Assembly: GCA_013400975.1 (NCBI GenBank)
Contig: WBMZ01002654.1
Coordinates: 62,001 to 126,000 of the forward strand
Direction: 5' to 3'
Origin: Atrichornis clamosus
Taxonomy: Eukaryota > Chordata > Aves > Passeriformes > Menuridae
Length of the DNA: 64,000 bases
The notes beneath the pieces are model-generated. The model worked only from the letters and a program-made list of their open reading frames with translations. It ran no database searches and was not told the DNA's origin. Below are positions 37,246-50,535 of this stretch, one piece after another. The translations under genes and the position numbers were made by a program. Position 1 is the stretch's first letter; the number at the start of each line of letters is the position of its first letter.

Positions 37246-38889
37246 GTAAAATGCTTTAATCTATTGCACTGAGGGAGAAACAGGAATTTACTGTGGTATT
37301 TGTCTTGGTGAGGTCAGGAGTGAATAGTGCATATTGAGGTCCTCAAACTGCAGAGCAAATGTAAAAATTGATGAAAAGAACTTCCATTTGAGTCAACCTA
37401 GTGGCAAGATTAAAATATGTGTTTTGCAGCATTTCTATTCTTCGTTGTGTTAGAATATATTTCCCTTCATGTGCTATGTCACTGATGTGCAGTGAAAGAT
37501 ACTTCATGGAATCTGCTGTCATGGCCTTCACTGGCAGAGCGCTGAGGCCAATAAGCTGGAAAGCACATGAAAGTGCTGAGCTTTGGCATTTCCATCAGGT
37601 GTGTTTGTGATTTTGTATGGAGTTAAGATTTTTGTGAAGGACAAAACTATTAAAGCTTGGAAGTTTGCTGGAAATGGAGAAGCATCTACTGTAACATCTG
37701 ATGTGTTGTAGAGACTTACATTGCTATATCCAGGCTTGGCTTGGGTTTCTAGAGCCTGGTCTAGGGATCTATAATGGCAGAGTATAATTTTTGTTAGATG
37801 AGCAAAGCATGACCCCTGTGGGGCTAGTCTGAGCTAGTCTTAGTCTTCTCCAGAAGTAAGGACAGAGTGCAAGGTGATGTGGAGTACAGTCAGAGAGTTT
37901 AGGCGTAAGTACTGACTCAAGCCATACAAAACATGGAATGAACATAGTCTGGAAGGAACAGCAGAATCCACAGCTAATAAAGTAGAACAAAAATGAGACT
38001 GTATGTTCATATCTCATTGTTACAGCTAATAATGCCTTTTGCCTCAGCTGTAAATGTGTTTGTTGCCAGCTGCTTTGTTCCTAATGCAGTGCAATTGCAG
38101 CTGCAGTTCTGAAGACATCTTCTGCTTGTATTCATCAGAGGTTGCTCAGTCTGTGATCTTGGACCATTTGACAGCTAGGAGCATTTCCATTGCTGAAGAA
38201 CAAATGATGCATCTTTCTCCTCATACCCAGTCTCATCTCACACGATGCCATAGTATCTGTGTTTCAAATGAAAATGCACTTGTAAAACAGCATTTTCATT
38301 GACATACAGAATCAAATATGAATACATTAATCCTCCATTTGTTTAGACAGGTGCAGTTTATGAAGCAGCAGGGGATATCTTGGTACACGTAGTCTGACTT
38401 TGGAAATATGGGACAGTATTTTCAAATAACTAGTCATTTGATTTTCAGAACAGAGGAACTATGTGTTTTTAGAAATTAAGGCCCTTTGAATAAGCCTTAT
38501 TGTTGGTGCCTAGATCCACTACACTGAGTCCTTTTTAACCTGAGCTGATTAAGAAGAGCTACCCAGTATTTCTGTGGCTCTAGTTAATATCCTGTAAAGC
38601 AGGTTATTTCTTCTGTTACAGCAGAAGTGCCTGAATAATGTGGGAAACATGACTTTTTGTCTGTCACTCTCCTCTCTGCAAGATTACTCAACATTTATTT
38701 TTAAGATATACAGAGCCTTTAGTTGAGTTACATAGTATGTGTGTATTTGGTGTAAATGTGTGTGTGTGTCTGCACACACATGATGGTTATTTAAGCCTCA
38801 AAAGCTAGCTATGATCCCTGGGACAGAAAAAAAATGTTTTATGTGTTGATAGTGCTTCAATGTATTGAAACTTTTCTTTCTTCTTCAAG
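37246..38889 (+). other. TRHDE: TRHDE intron (1,644 bp)
   Basis: The short intron between the second 66-bp exon and the 188-bp exon has donor gtaaaa and acceptor ttcttcaag. Its one notable element is a GT-rich tract with an adjacent perfect inverted repeat at 38735-38780. No repeat family or coding sequence is recognised elsewhere. Confidence 0.88.
38735..38780 (+). repeat. GT-rich tract with adjoining perfect inverted repeat
   Basis: Interrupted GT repeats end in tgtgtgtg (38761-38768), a four-base spacer tctg, and cacacaca (38773-38780), giving a perfect 8-bp stem. In the TRHDE pre-mRNA it would sit about 110-155 bases upstream of the exon at 38890. Confidence 0.8.
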
Positions 38890-39077
38890 GCTTTAAAACG
38901 GGTTGGAAAAACTGTAAATATCCAAGAAGTAATGGATCAGTGGACACTCCAGATGGGTTATCCTGTTATCACTATCTTGGGAAATGAAACTACAGACAAC
39001 ATCATAGTAATCTCCCAAGAGCGTTTTGTTTATGATAGTGATGCTAAACCCAAGGATCCTGCCCGTGAGGACAACAG
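38890..39077 (+). CDS. TRHDE: TRHDE internal exon (188 bp), start of beta-sandwich domain
   Basis: The frame from 38890 opens ALKRVGKTVNIQEVMDQWTL, continues QMGYPVITILGNETT and ends DPAREDN plus two bases. It matches TRHDE and contains the M1 signature of a W-x-x-Q-x-G-[YF]-P-V turn that leads from the catalytic domain into the beta-sandwich domain. NET in GNETT is an N-glycosylation sequon, expected for an ectoenzyme. The acceptor is tttcttcttcaag. The donor gtacttg leaves phase 2, completed to serine by the first base of the next exon. A GU-rich tract lies about 110-155 bases upstream of the acceptor. If the donor were not used, the frame would continue for 15 residues to a stop at 39124-39126. 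The middle part (IIVISQERFVYDSDAKPKDP) is the least conserved of the five exons, as in other vertebrates from memory. Confidence 0.95.
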
Positions 39078-40447
39078 GTACTTGTATTTCTCAATTAATA
39101 TCTATCAAGAGGCTGTAGTTATTTAGTTAAGAGCTTTATGTGTGTATTTTTATGAAGATGGCTTTTTAGAAAGCTGAGCTTTGCTTGGGATCAATAGCAT
39201 GTGGTGATGTTAAATTTGAACCATAGTAAAGTTGAGGTTAGTTAAGAGAATTTTTAAAAAATGCCTATTTGCATCGTGACGGTTGTCTGTGACAGCGTCT
39301 TGCATCACACATCTGTTTCCTCTCCTTTTCTTTTGATTTTGTCACGCTTCATGAAGTAATTTGGAATGTGGTTGGAAGGTCTGCTGCTTTTTTAAAAGAA
39401 ATTCTTTGGAGTGTACCTCTCCATGCTCGTACATGGAGTAGGCAGATGCAAACATGTGTCAGATACAGACCTCGCTTGACTTGGGAAGCAGTCAGGAGCT
39501 GAACTGGACCTCTGAACAAGGCAGGAGGTTCCAGCTGTTTCATTTTTGAAGCCAACTGAACTGTCCCATGGGAAATGTTACATCATCTGAAATTAGCATC
39601 TCTGCCTCTACCCCTTTTCCACTTATATTGCTTTGTTCCTGCTCCCAGCTGACTCTACACTCTTCCTTCATCTCAGAGACAAGTTGACATTCCTGGCTGA
39701 TTCAGGGAAATCATTGTTTCAAGCAGTTTTGGCATCGTGTTTTAAGGCTAAGAATAGCTGTTGCTAACTGATGCTAGAGATTTGCAAGATAGCCTTTGAA
39801 GTTTCTATGTTGACCTGTTCATGCTCAGGGGAAAGAGGGCACGCTATTAACCTGGAATACTTTGTGTTTGTCCAGTAGATTTAAATTATTAAAAGGTAAA
39901 ATTTAGTGTGAGACATGTCTGGAGCTTGTAGAATATTCCTGTTCAGGAAGGCCTACAATTATAGTTACATTTATTGCAAAGTGTTTAAAAGTTCATTATC
40001 CTTTTTTTAGAACATGAATACTATGGAACTCAAACATGACACAGAGTAAATCGTTGTTTTTCTATATCTGTATTGAAACAACCTAACAGGGTATTAAGCA
40101 TCTAAGTTCTGGGCTCAAATTAGTTCCTTTGTGAAAAGTAGAGAAAACAGGTGAATGTGAACTGTTGGGAGTGTTCATGAGTCACAGTTCAGAGCAGCAC
40201 TCCCTTATTCACCTGAAAATTTCTTTTGTGCAAGTGTATATATGTATAATGCAATGTGAGTGGATTTTACTACTCAGAAGAACCAAGATTATTAGTTTTT
40301 TGATTGACTAAAACAGATATGTTAAGCCTTCTAAGCATTGTAGAGACTTTCTTAAATAGATTTTCTAGGTATTCAGTATTGATTGAAGTAACTGCTGCTG
40401 TAATTCAGGAGTAAAGACTCCTGGGTGTGTAAATGATACCAGGGTGA

Positions 40448-41265
40448 TGTGGTGGGTTGACCCTGGCTAGATGCCAGGTGCCCACTAAAGCTGCTCTATC
40501 ACTGCCCTCCTCAGCTGAGCTGGGGAGAGATAAATTAAATGGAAGACTCAGGGGTTGAGATAAGGACAGGGAGAGATCACTCACCAATTACCGTCATGGG
40601 CAAAACAGACTCAACTTGGAGGAAAAAAGTAAAATTTATTACCAGTCAAATCAGAAAAGGGTACTACATAAAGTAACCAAAGTCTTGAAACACTTTCCCC
40701 CCACCTCTCCCTCTTTCTAGACTTAACTTCACTCCTGATTTTCTCTACCTTGTTCCCCTCAGCAGTGCAGGGGAACAAAAATGGAGCCTGCAGTCAGTTC
40801 ATCACATGTCTCTGCTGCTCCTTCCTGCTCAGGTGGAGAGCTCCTGACACTCTTCCCCTGCTACAGCGTGGAGTCCCTCCCATGGGGGACAGTCCTCCCT
40901 TAACTGCTCCAACATGAGTCTTTCCCACGGACTGCAGTTATTCCCAAACTGCTTTGACATGGATCCCTCTCACAGGGTGCAGTCCTTCAGGAATAGGCTG
41001 CTCCAGTGTGGGTCTCCAGTGTCTGCAGGGCTGTTCCTCTTTCATATTCTCCTTTCTCAAACAGCTCTTTCCCAGCCATGTTTTCCCCACGTTACCACAG
41101 AAGTGCTGCCACTGTCACTGATGAACTTGGCCTTGGCCAGCAGCAGGTCTGTCCTGGAGCTGGCATTGGCTCTGCTGGACATGGGGGAAGCTTATGGCAG
41201 CTTCTCACAGAAGCTGCCCCTGTAACACCCATGCTGCCAAAACCTTGCAATGCAAACCAGCTACA
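40448..41265 (-). mobile_element. Solo LTR, avian ERV family A, copy 2 (818 bp)
   Basis: The copy starts tgtggtgggttgaccctgg at 40448 and ends ctaca at 41265. The perfect 5-bp target duplication ggtga is at 40443-40447 and 41266-41270. On the minus strand an AATAAA reads at 40635-40640, placing the LTR antisense to TRHDE. The copy has the same segments as copies 1 and 3: the gccaggtgcccac start region, the cagactcaacttgg and tttattacc block, a run of modules ending ctgcagt or gtgcagt at about 40863-41020, and the ending with agcttctcacagaagc. No internal retroviral sequence is adjacent, so it is a solo LTR. The shorter length compared with copy 1 fits fewer internal modules plus small deletions. 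Confidence 0.87.
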
Positions 41266-42314
41266 GGTGAAAATTGCACTTAGTTGTATTTTCATATGTG
41301 ACATTAATTTGTAATTCAAACTGTATATTGTCATATGTGGAATGGTTGTATTCTACACCAGCAGGGCAAATTCTGCTGGGCTTCTTCGGAGATTTTGTCC
41401 ACAGATTTTATCACAATCATTATTTCTAAACCTTGGAAATAAGATTTAGTGCTAAAGAGAGCACAGAGATACCTGCGTGAGCCCTGCCAGGAATTTAGTG
41501 TCCTAACAGTACAGTACATATATGTATCTCCTTTGGCAAGTCTCTTTGCTCTTCTCTTCCCCTCTTGGATTTGTTTTTCTCTGTGCTTCCACGTTCTTTT
41601 AAGCACAAATGGGAAAGAAACCCCTTGCCCAAGGAAAGCTTCACGGATGCGTTGTTTACTCCAGCCAGTTAGCAGATGGAGCTTATTTGCCTCTTCCCAG
41701 TTGAAGTTATTTGAAAGTCATGTTATGTAAGTAGAAATACCAAAGAACAGGAACCATATACATTTAGCGAAAGGTGAAACTTACCTATGCCATTCACATT
41801 TCAAAAAATGTCCATCAACAAGTCCTACTGTTTAGTTATAAATTGGTGTCTAGAGCGTTATAACACTTACCATGCAATTTGTTCATGCACTGCCCACAGG
41901 CACATGTGTCTAGGTATGCACAATGGCTCTGTGTCATTAATGTCCTTTCATACCATCAAATTAAGTAAAAAACAAGACTGATATACTGAAAATAAATTTA
42001 ATCTTTTAGTTGGCAATGTCCTAGATATTTTTCAGGGTTTATTTTTTTCCTTTTTTTTCACTGCTGAAGTGACTTGCTTCAGTTATTGTGAAAGCAGTAG
42101 ACAGGGAAAATCACATTAGTATGTGGTCATTTGATAATTCAAGATGCATTACTCTACCTTGTTTTTTAATATTGTAAGAGCTGAACTTTTTATGACAGTT
42201 TTTCTACAGGTTCACCAAGAGGGGTGGTAGCACTGTTGTGCAATGCAGTGTTCTGGCTCATTCTGCAGGTGGCTTTGGTCAGGAAATTGGCAAGGGTTTG
42301 CTGATGCCTACTGA

Positions 42315-42365
42315 TTATATATGTCTATATCTATATATCTATATATATTATATATATATATATCT
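42315..42365 (+). repeat. (AT)n-rich microsatellite
   Basis: Irregular tatatct units pass into a pure (TA)n run. Translation through it gives the tyrosine/isoleucine-rich open frames at 42238-42512, which are therefore not genes. Confidence 0.88.
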
Positions 42366-45300
42366 CATCAGCATGCAGGCTTTGGGGGTGTTACAGATCA
42401 GTGGCCTAATTCACAGTCCAGTAAAGTTGGTGCTTACCTCTCCTGTGTGACCTGTGAATGTTGGTGTTGGACACATGGCTCCCTGGGGAGCTGTAATAGG
42501 CGCTGTAAATAACAGGGAGCAAATGGTATTTATGCCACACTTGAGGCCATGCTCTTGCAGGGCAGGCAACTGGCTTCCTTAGGGTAGTTTATCTATGGAT
42601 TAATCGTGATGATCATTTTAAGCACCATAAGAAACACAGAACACAGAAAAATGTACAGGCCCAGGCATTTCCAGGAGTTTATCATCTACACAGACAACAT
42701 GGTGTGCACTGGAAGGCTCCAGGGAAGGCTCTTAAAGCATCCATCTGCCCTGTAGTCTTTAGTTATCCAGAAGTGGGGCTGTAGTTTGGTATGGCACGGC
42801 AATAAATGTCAATTCTATTGCCTTCAAAATGATGAGGAGTTTAAATTTCTGGTTCAGATGTTCTCTAGGCAAATTTAACTTTGCCTTACTGTAGAAAGAG
42901 TTACTTCAGAATAGGTCTTTCAGGTGTATCTACTGAATAAGAAATGTAAATAAAGAGGGGCAACTGAATATTTCATAACCATTCTAGTTTTATAAAATGT
43001 CTGTGCTTTGCTTTATGCTGAGTATTTATGCAGCAATTAACTGTTAAAAATGAAATGTGAAGCTATATATTTAATTTTTAACTCTGAAACTATATAAAGG
43101 AAGACAGAACCAGCAAGCAGACTTTTTAAAGTGATAAATGGCAAAAGTGAAAATTGTTGATGCCTTTGCCAGTGGTTGATGCTGAGTCCATTACTATAAG
43201 TGTCTTTAATTCTTCTACAGAAGAGAATGATTACGTATAGTTGATTTCTCAGTCTCCTGTACATTTGGGCTCCTTGTCTTTATACCTGTGGAAAAATGTG
43301 TTTCAAGAGCCATGCATATATAAACTGTGATTTATTTCTGTGCACACAATCAACTGTATGGCTTGCTAAGCTCTAACATTTGGACTGAAATTATAGAAGG
43401 TATACAATTTCACTTCTTTGCAAACTGAACATAGATTTTGCTTGACACTTACGCCTTCACATGATCCATCGTTCTCATTTTATGAGAAAATAAAACTAAC
43501 AGTGACAGACACTGTTTCTAGAAACGTCATGCCTTAGAAGGGCCAAAATCACCAGTTTTGATCTGAATGCCAAAGCCTGTGGTTGGCATAATGTTTCAGT
43601 AGCAATTTCAGTTTATCCAAGCAAGATTTTAAAACTCCTATGATAAAAATGTAATTCATATTCTATCCCTGTATAACAATCCTTTAGTTAAGTGTAGGTC
43701 CTGGACTCCTGTTTACCCCTGTGAGAATGGATTATGCCCTTACATCATAAGGTTACAGGGTGATATTCCATCTGACAGGGTTCAGTGGGTTTCTCTGCTT
43801 ACAAAAAATGATGTTTTTAAGGCACTAGTCTCATCCATCATTACAAAATGGCTCACAGATATGACAAAAAGTCTTATGAAAAGTAATCTGTGGTCTAGAC
43901 AATAAACTAACCAGATTTGATGAAATCCACAAACCTTTTATATACTATGTTGAAGAACAGACCAAAACTTTCTGATTGTGGGTGTATTTTGCCCTCTGAA
44001 AATATACAGACCTTGTCTCTTCAAAAGTGGAGAAATAACCTTTCCAATGTTATCAAAATAAAGTTAATATTGCTGGGATAATATTCATCTATAAGTGTTC
44101 TTATCATGCATGCAGTTTCCATAGCTAATCTTTGCTTGTTCATGATAATATCCTAAAGGGAAATGTTTTGCTAGGCACTGAACACATCTAGCTGTGAGGA
44201 AAGAGAAAAACAGAAAGATGTACAAATCAGGGTATGGACGGGATATTCATACGTGCAGTAGTGTGGTAGTCCTCGGTGCCTTTCTCTGTGTAGCTAAACT
44301 ATGGAAAATTCAGTGGAGTGGTGCAAGCCAGGGACATGACCAGAAAAAAAACAGAGCTGTACAGACTCATGAGTTTAACACTGTGTAGTAATTAAAACAG
44401 CTGAAAAGCTTTACAAAGGGCCGCAGAGCTGCTCAGCAGTCACTCCATTTCAAGATGAATGATTAACTGCAGAATTTATTTCCCTTCAAGTCTCTTCTGA
44501 ATTTCCTAGACATAGCTCATTTATTTATTCAGGCTTTGCAGAAAAAGGGCTATGCATGTCCCTTTACTGATAATTATTTGCACAGTAAAAGCATAATTGT
44601 GTTTAGATATTGCCATCTATATTCCTATTTAGTTGTATGGCATTATCTTTTATGGCATCACTTGAGCAGTGATGGGGAACTTACTCTGTCCACTTACCAG
44701 CTAAGGAGCTGGTTAAACACAAACAAAAATATTGGGAGCACAAGGGGAATGCTGATTAGAATCTTTGCTATGTTCTTAGAGCAATTGCAGATTAATGTAG
44801 CATATGTAGTATTAATTATGCAATAAAAAAGGACCATAATGTGAACAAATATTGTTCCATAAACTGAGGAAAGAGGGCTAACAAAATATAAATAGAAAAC
44901 GAAGTGCTCATTTACCTCTCTGTCTATGAGAAATATCCTCACATCTTCCATTTTCTCAGGTCCTTTGAGTGTTTTCTTGTTATGCCTTTCACCTTTACTA
45001 TATCCGGAATATTGCGCTTATATCAGTGCTTCTAGCAGAAGCAACTGTTGTGTTGCTACCTAGGGAGTAGATGTGGTACCCCTGGTTCATCTGGAGTGAC
45101 CCGAGTGTCTCTATATCAGCGATAATAATGATGAAGGGAACAGGCTTCAGGAAAGGAAGGTACCAGTGTATTAGACACAGAGGAAATGGAATTAACAGGA
45201 ATGAGATGAAAAAGTCAAGGGTCCTTAGTGGATCACAAAACTGTGTGTGAACACTGCCAGATATTGATTTAACCATTTTTTTAGCTGGTCAAGCAGGGAC

Positions 45301-48300
45301 TTGAAAATACTTGTTCTTGCAGAAGAGTGAGAAAGCGTGGGCCTCTCCTTCTCTTTAAATGTACACTGGAGTAGAGGCCAGCTCTGTGACACCGATAGAT
45401 CTTGTCTTTTGATGTGCATTAAGGACAATCCTTAAGCCCAGCAGCCTGAGAAAGGACAGGGCTGTGCAGAGTGCTGCTCCTCCTCAGAGGGGCTGCCTCT
45501 GTGAGTGACCTGGAGGAAGCCTGCCTGGCTTGGGCATGTGATGGAAGAGTGCCTTTGCTGTTGAGTACTGGTGTTTACCAGCCCAGCCATGGTGCTGCGC
45601 ACTCCTTGTTGCAATAAGAATTTTTTTTTTCTGTAAAAGCCACTAGAAAGTCCCATTTTTTGGTCTTACTTTTTCATTTCTAGAGGCTTTGATGATTGTT
45701 GCATTTTTTAAAAAATCAAAATAGGAAGTGCTCTTAAAATCTGTTCCTGTACTTTTCTGTGCTGGTGTCTCCAGCAAGAGTTTGCTGCTAGCAAAGATGG
45801 CAGAAATACCAATTATAATTTAACAGTTTATTTCCAAAACAATTTCACAGCTTCTATTTGTGAGAAATTTTTCTCACAGGGAAACTTCCAGTATGCTCTG
45901 GTGTGCAGTATATGGGCAACTGCCGTGTTAGAATTTGCAGAATGTTAAAGAAGACAAAATTAGTGTATTGTGTCATTGCTTCCTGAGCAGTGGCAGCACT
46001 TGTATCCTGACAGAAGTTAGGCTGACAGGGAAAAGCTGCTGCTGTATTTTATTATCACTGCAGAATGTGTCACTTTCCTCATCTTATTTGCTAATACTAA
46101 CTCTCAGGAATTGCTAGATACCCAAACTAGTTAATTGACTCACATTAATTAAATCGATTTCATGCTGAGGAAAGGAGCGTGTACTTGAGGGCAGTACTGT
46201 GTTTAAATATAGAGTGAAGTTTTCTGGAGATGAAGAGGAGAATAAGGACAGCAGTGCTTGTGGGGAGCTGCTTCACATGCTGCGGGTGGGAGGGGGAAAG
46301 TGGCATGGCAGGGTGCAGGCATGAGCCGGAGTTGGAGCATTAAAGTTGTGTAGCTGGAGTAGGCAAGTATGGAGTACCAGGACACTGGAAAAGGTGTTTA
46401 AAGTGGGGGCTTTAGTGAGGTAAAGAGCAGATTGGGGAAAGCCCAGACAGCATTTGGCAGAGACAAGTTTTATAGGAGGGATGAGGGTGGATAAATGTCG
46501 TATTTCGTTGGCTTTGTAAAAATCAGAGATGTGAGTTCCCCGTTGTAGATCAGAGGATAAAACTTCTAACATTCTCTGTTTTTTATGTCTTCTTCCTTGT
46601 GCTTTTTTAAGTCACTGATAATGGGTTTCTTTTCTTATCTCTTTCTATGTGCCTTCACACTCAATAGTAGAATCTTAGATTTTATGGAGGAGATACTTAG
46701 GTGGGGGGCTCTTAGGGAAATTTACTGAGGGAAGAGAAACAATCAGAGGAATTACATTTTAATCTTGCTTAAATTCACAGTATTCAGAGGAAAAATCAGA
46801 ACTGAACACTGGAATATGCTGAAAAATGCTTAGTATTAAGTCTCTGGGAGCATACTGGAGGATTGTAAACATACCTAAAATGTTACTCTTATTCCTGCAG
46901 TCCCTTCTCAGCCCATAACGCATCCTTGTGCTCCAGTCAGAGAAATCTCAGGTCTGTGCTCTAGCCAAAGGGTTATGCTCATGGGTAAAGGACGACACAG
47001 AGATGGGGTTTGCATGATCAGCACCATGTGTGCAATTCTGCAAGGATGTTTTGCACTGGTGGAAGACGGAACAGAGCATGTTGGAAAGATTAAGAGCCTT
47101 TATTGCAGGGTAAAGAGGCAGCTGTTAGGACAGACACTTAATAAACCCAGCTTCTTTGTATCCATCCTTGATTCAGCACCCAAAGTTTCTTGTCACTTTT
47201 GAAAATGAAGCCTTTTGTGTTTTAGTGTAAAAAAGGTACTGTTAGGCAGGGAGGAGACAGCATGTACTGACAAAGAATCTGTAGTATTTGTTCTTTGCCC
47301 ACATCATTTTTCTAAATTTGGTAAGGTACGCTGCTAGCACTGGCACTGAAATGAGTCAGTTTTAGATAGCGTCATAATATTTATAACCACCTGATTTATA
47401 ATTTATTTTTGGACAAAATATTAAGCTGATATTATACAGAACTTTATAGAAGGTTTAGTAATCAGATAATTATATTACATTATTAATATCAGACAATGCT
47501 TTATTTTTTTTCAAATTGTGTAATTTAATGCAAATTTACTCCTTTAAACCACCTTGTATCTACCCTTAAAAAACCAAAGGATAGTGAAGTTTAGATAGGA
47601 TGACCAAAAACATACAGCTGTTTTCTAACGGAATATGCAGGCTGTCATCTTAAGGCAGACTCACAGTGCAGAGCCACACATGAGCTCTTTCATGCTAGGG
47701 CTGCTGTTACAGCATTGAATTTTTTTTTTTTATGTCTGGACCTTTGTTTTGTCCTTGCGCTGGTAAGGGCATTATATTTGGCATAAGATTCCTGGAAAAT
47801 GTAGATATCTTCCCTTTTTCAGCTCTGAGTCTAACTTACTGCCAAAAATTATTCCAAAGATTCTTGTAAAATCTAGAAGGAATTAGGACTATGGCAGAGT
47901 AAAGGAAAACCACCAAATCTGCACGTTTAATACATTGCTGTTAAACAGGTTAATCATTGTTATGACTACAGATGAATTACAGTGTCAGTGATTGTATTAA
48001 AATACATGCCTCTAAAATGCATTCCATACTGACATTGAAAATATTTTCCCTCTATATCTTAGTATTTAGATCCTTGTACAGAAAGAACCCTAAATGATCC
48101 ATAATTCATCCTATAAATAGTTGCTCTTACAAGCAGCTATCAACCCTTCATTTAGAGTATACCAATATGATTGCCTTTTTTAATATGAGTTTCTAAATGA
48201 AAGCAGATATAATAGACAAATGTATAAAATTATCAGCTGTATTGAGGCAGAACTGCAAATAAAGACGCTTACCATCACAAGCAAGTCCTCTCAGATGTGC

Positions 48301-50535
48301 TAGCATCTTTCAAGACTGGAGTATAAGCTTCCTAGTCACTGTCATGCAATTTTAAATATTCCTCCAAACTATAAAGATTATTCATAGTTTCTTCCATGTA
48401 TGCAGTTACGTATAATTTGTATTCAAAATTATAATAGGTTCACAATTCCAAATACCTTCTAAATCCCAGAGGTTTTTTGCCCTCTGAAATACATATTGGC
48501 TATATTCAACTGCACATCCAATCAGAGCCTTTGAAAACCTCAGACAAAGTAGATAAATCTTAGTAATTAAGAGGCAAGACTTCTCTGCAAATTGATTTAT
48601 GTTCATCCATGAGACAACTGCTAAGTTCACTTCTATTAAAAACTTCAAAATCTGACATCTTGGATGTGGAATCCATGTGGTGAAGACACTCTCTGCCTGG
48701 CAGCACCTATCAAGACCTGACCCTGTGTGGTTGTTTTGGTTGATAGGTTGGTCTGACTGAAAAATTGAATCACCTCCATAGGTGAGGCATTAGTGAGAAA
48801 GAAAAGAACTGATAAAGCTCAGTTAGATTTTGACAGTGTTTGGTTTAGATGGTAACAAGAGGACCATTAATTTCTGAATAACATGTGCCTGACTTGGAAT
48901 TTTGTTGTCTGCTTACACAATACTGTGTGTGTATTATATTGCAGCCTTCATTACATCTGGACTCTTGAATGAAAAAAAAATAGTCTGTATTACAGCCAGA
49001 TAGCGCTCCTCAAGGACTATGCTGGAACACCCTCTTTAATTCAGAGGCCATCAGAGTCCACCAAAGTTTTGGAAAGGATCAGGAAACTCCTCTACCCAGC
49101 ATAGTGCAGAATGATCTTAGAATAAGCTTTTCCAGAATGCTTTTTCCTCTAGTCTTTTTCTGGTTCGTCATGTAGTCAGTGTTATTAACTTATCTGTCCC
49201 TTTTTTTGCCTTAGCTTACCTTTTTGTTGTTGACCAGTCTGTTAGTCTTGAGTGAGGGCAGAGCCTCTATAACCCCAGGATCCCCAATGTTAGCAACATT
49301 TCCTTTCCTCATTTTGCTTAAGCCCCACAAACCCTTGATATGCATCCTACAATTAATGTGATGTGTGTCACACTTACTGTGCCTTGCTGTTTCGTTCCTG
49401 CACTGCAAATTGTGCTGCAGTGAGAAATTGTCTATCTGCAGGACTTGCGAAAGTCCTGTCCAATTCAGACATCAACAGGCCTTCTCCCATTAATGCAACT
49501 AAAGTACTGTCCTTTCTGGTTTAAAGTTGGCTGACTGTGACTTGTTACTAGATGAAAAAGTCTGCTGTTGTCTGCTTTTTCATCCCCCTTGTAGGGGAAT
49601 CTAACTAAATCATTTACCTTTACCAGTGTAATTCACCTGTTTCTCGTTGTTTGTACTAAACTTCTTGTTCTCATTCTGAACACGGGAATTAAGATCACAC
49701 TGGGCATATGCAAGTGACAGTGAATACCTCAAGTTGTGTTCAGGGGATCTCAGTTATTTCAAATTGTTCTTCTTTATCCATTTTTCATTTGTATTTGTCT
49801 TTGCTACAAAGTTAGTGAAATCTTCCTTTCCCTTCCTATCTGCCATCTTCCATGAATCCCTTGACACCCTGTTTCAGTGTAGGAGGTGTAATAATTGTGA
49901 GAGAGGGAATAATATCTTCTTCTGTTGTGTTATGCCTCTGGGCACAGCCTACAATCACTTTCCTGCCATGTATTAAATCTAATGAAATCTCTGTGTTCTT
50001 CAGTCTTGTGAGAATGATATTCACAACATGAATATATTGTTAGGTCCTTATCCATTAAACAGAACTAACACTCTTGTAGAATTGCATTTAATAAAAGTAT
50101 GTGATTTCCTGTGATATTCACATGAGCTTCCTCTGGAACCTGAATTACTCCTTACTGAAAGAGATGCTGTACTATATAATAACCTGGGAAAATCTCTGTG
50201 ATGCTTTTAAATTACCTTTCCCAACACTGTCTCTCTAGAAAGTGTGGCTTACAAAATTGTATCCTGCTGAGTTCTGCTTCTTGTATAATCTTTTTCTGTA
50301 GTAGGAAGCTCTGAAGCTGTTCTGCTGTTCAACAACTTTCACTTGTTTTCCACTGACCACCTTATGTGTACTTGCGCTCAGCCTAGGAATAAATGCTTCC
50401 AGGTATTACTGCAATAAGGCTTGTAATTTTGTAGATTAGTTGAATACACTTTCATGTTTCCTATTAACAATGTATCTTTCAACCTTCACAATCTTAACAT
50501 TCAAAATTCACTGAAAACCAGTGCTTTCTTTTGGC

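Noticed and set aside
42238..42512. Open frames rich in tyrosine and isoleucine
   Set aside because: They are translations through an (AT)n microsatellite.
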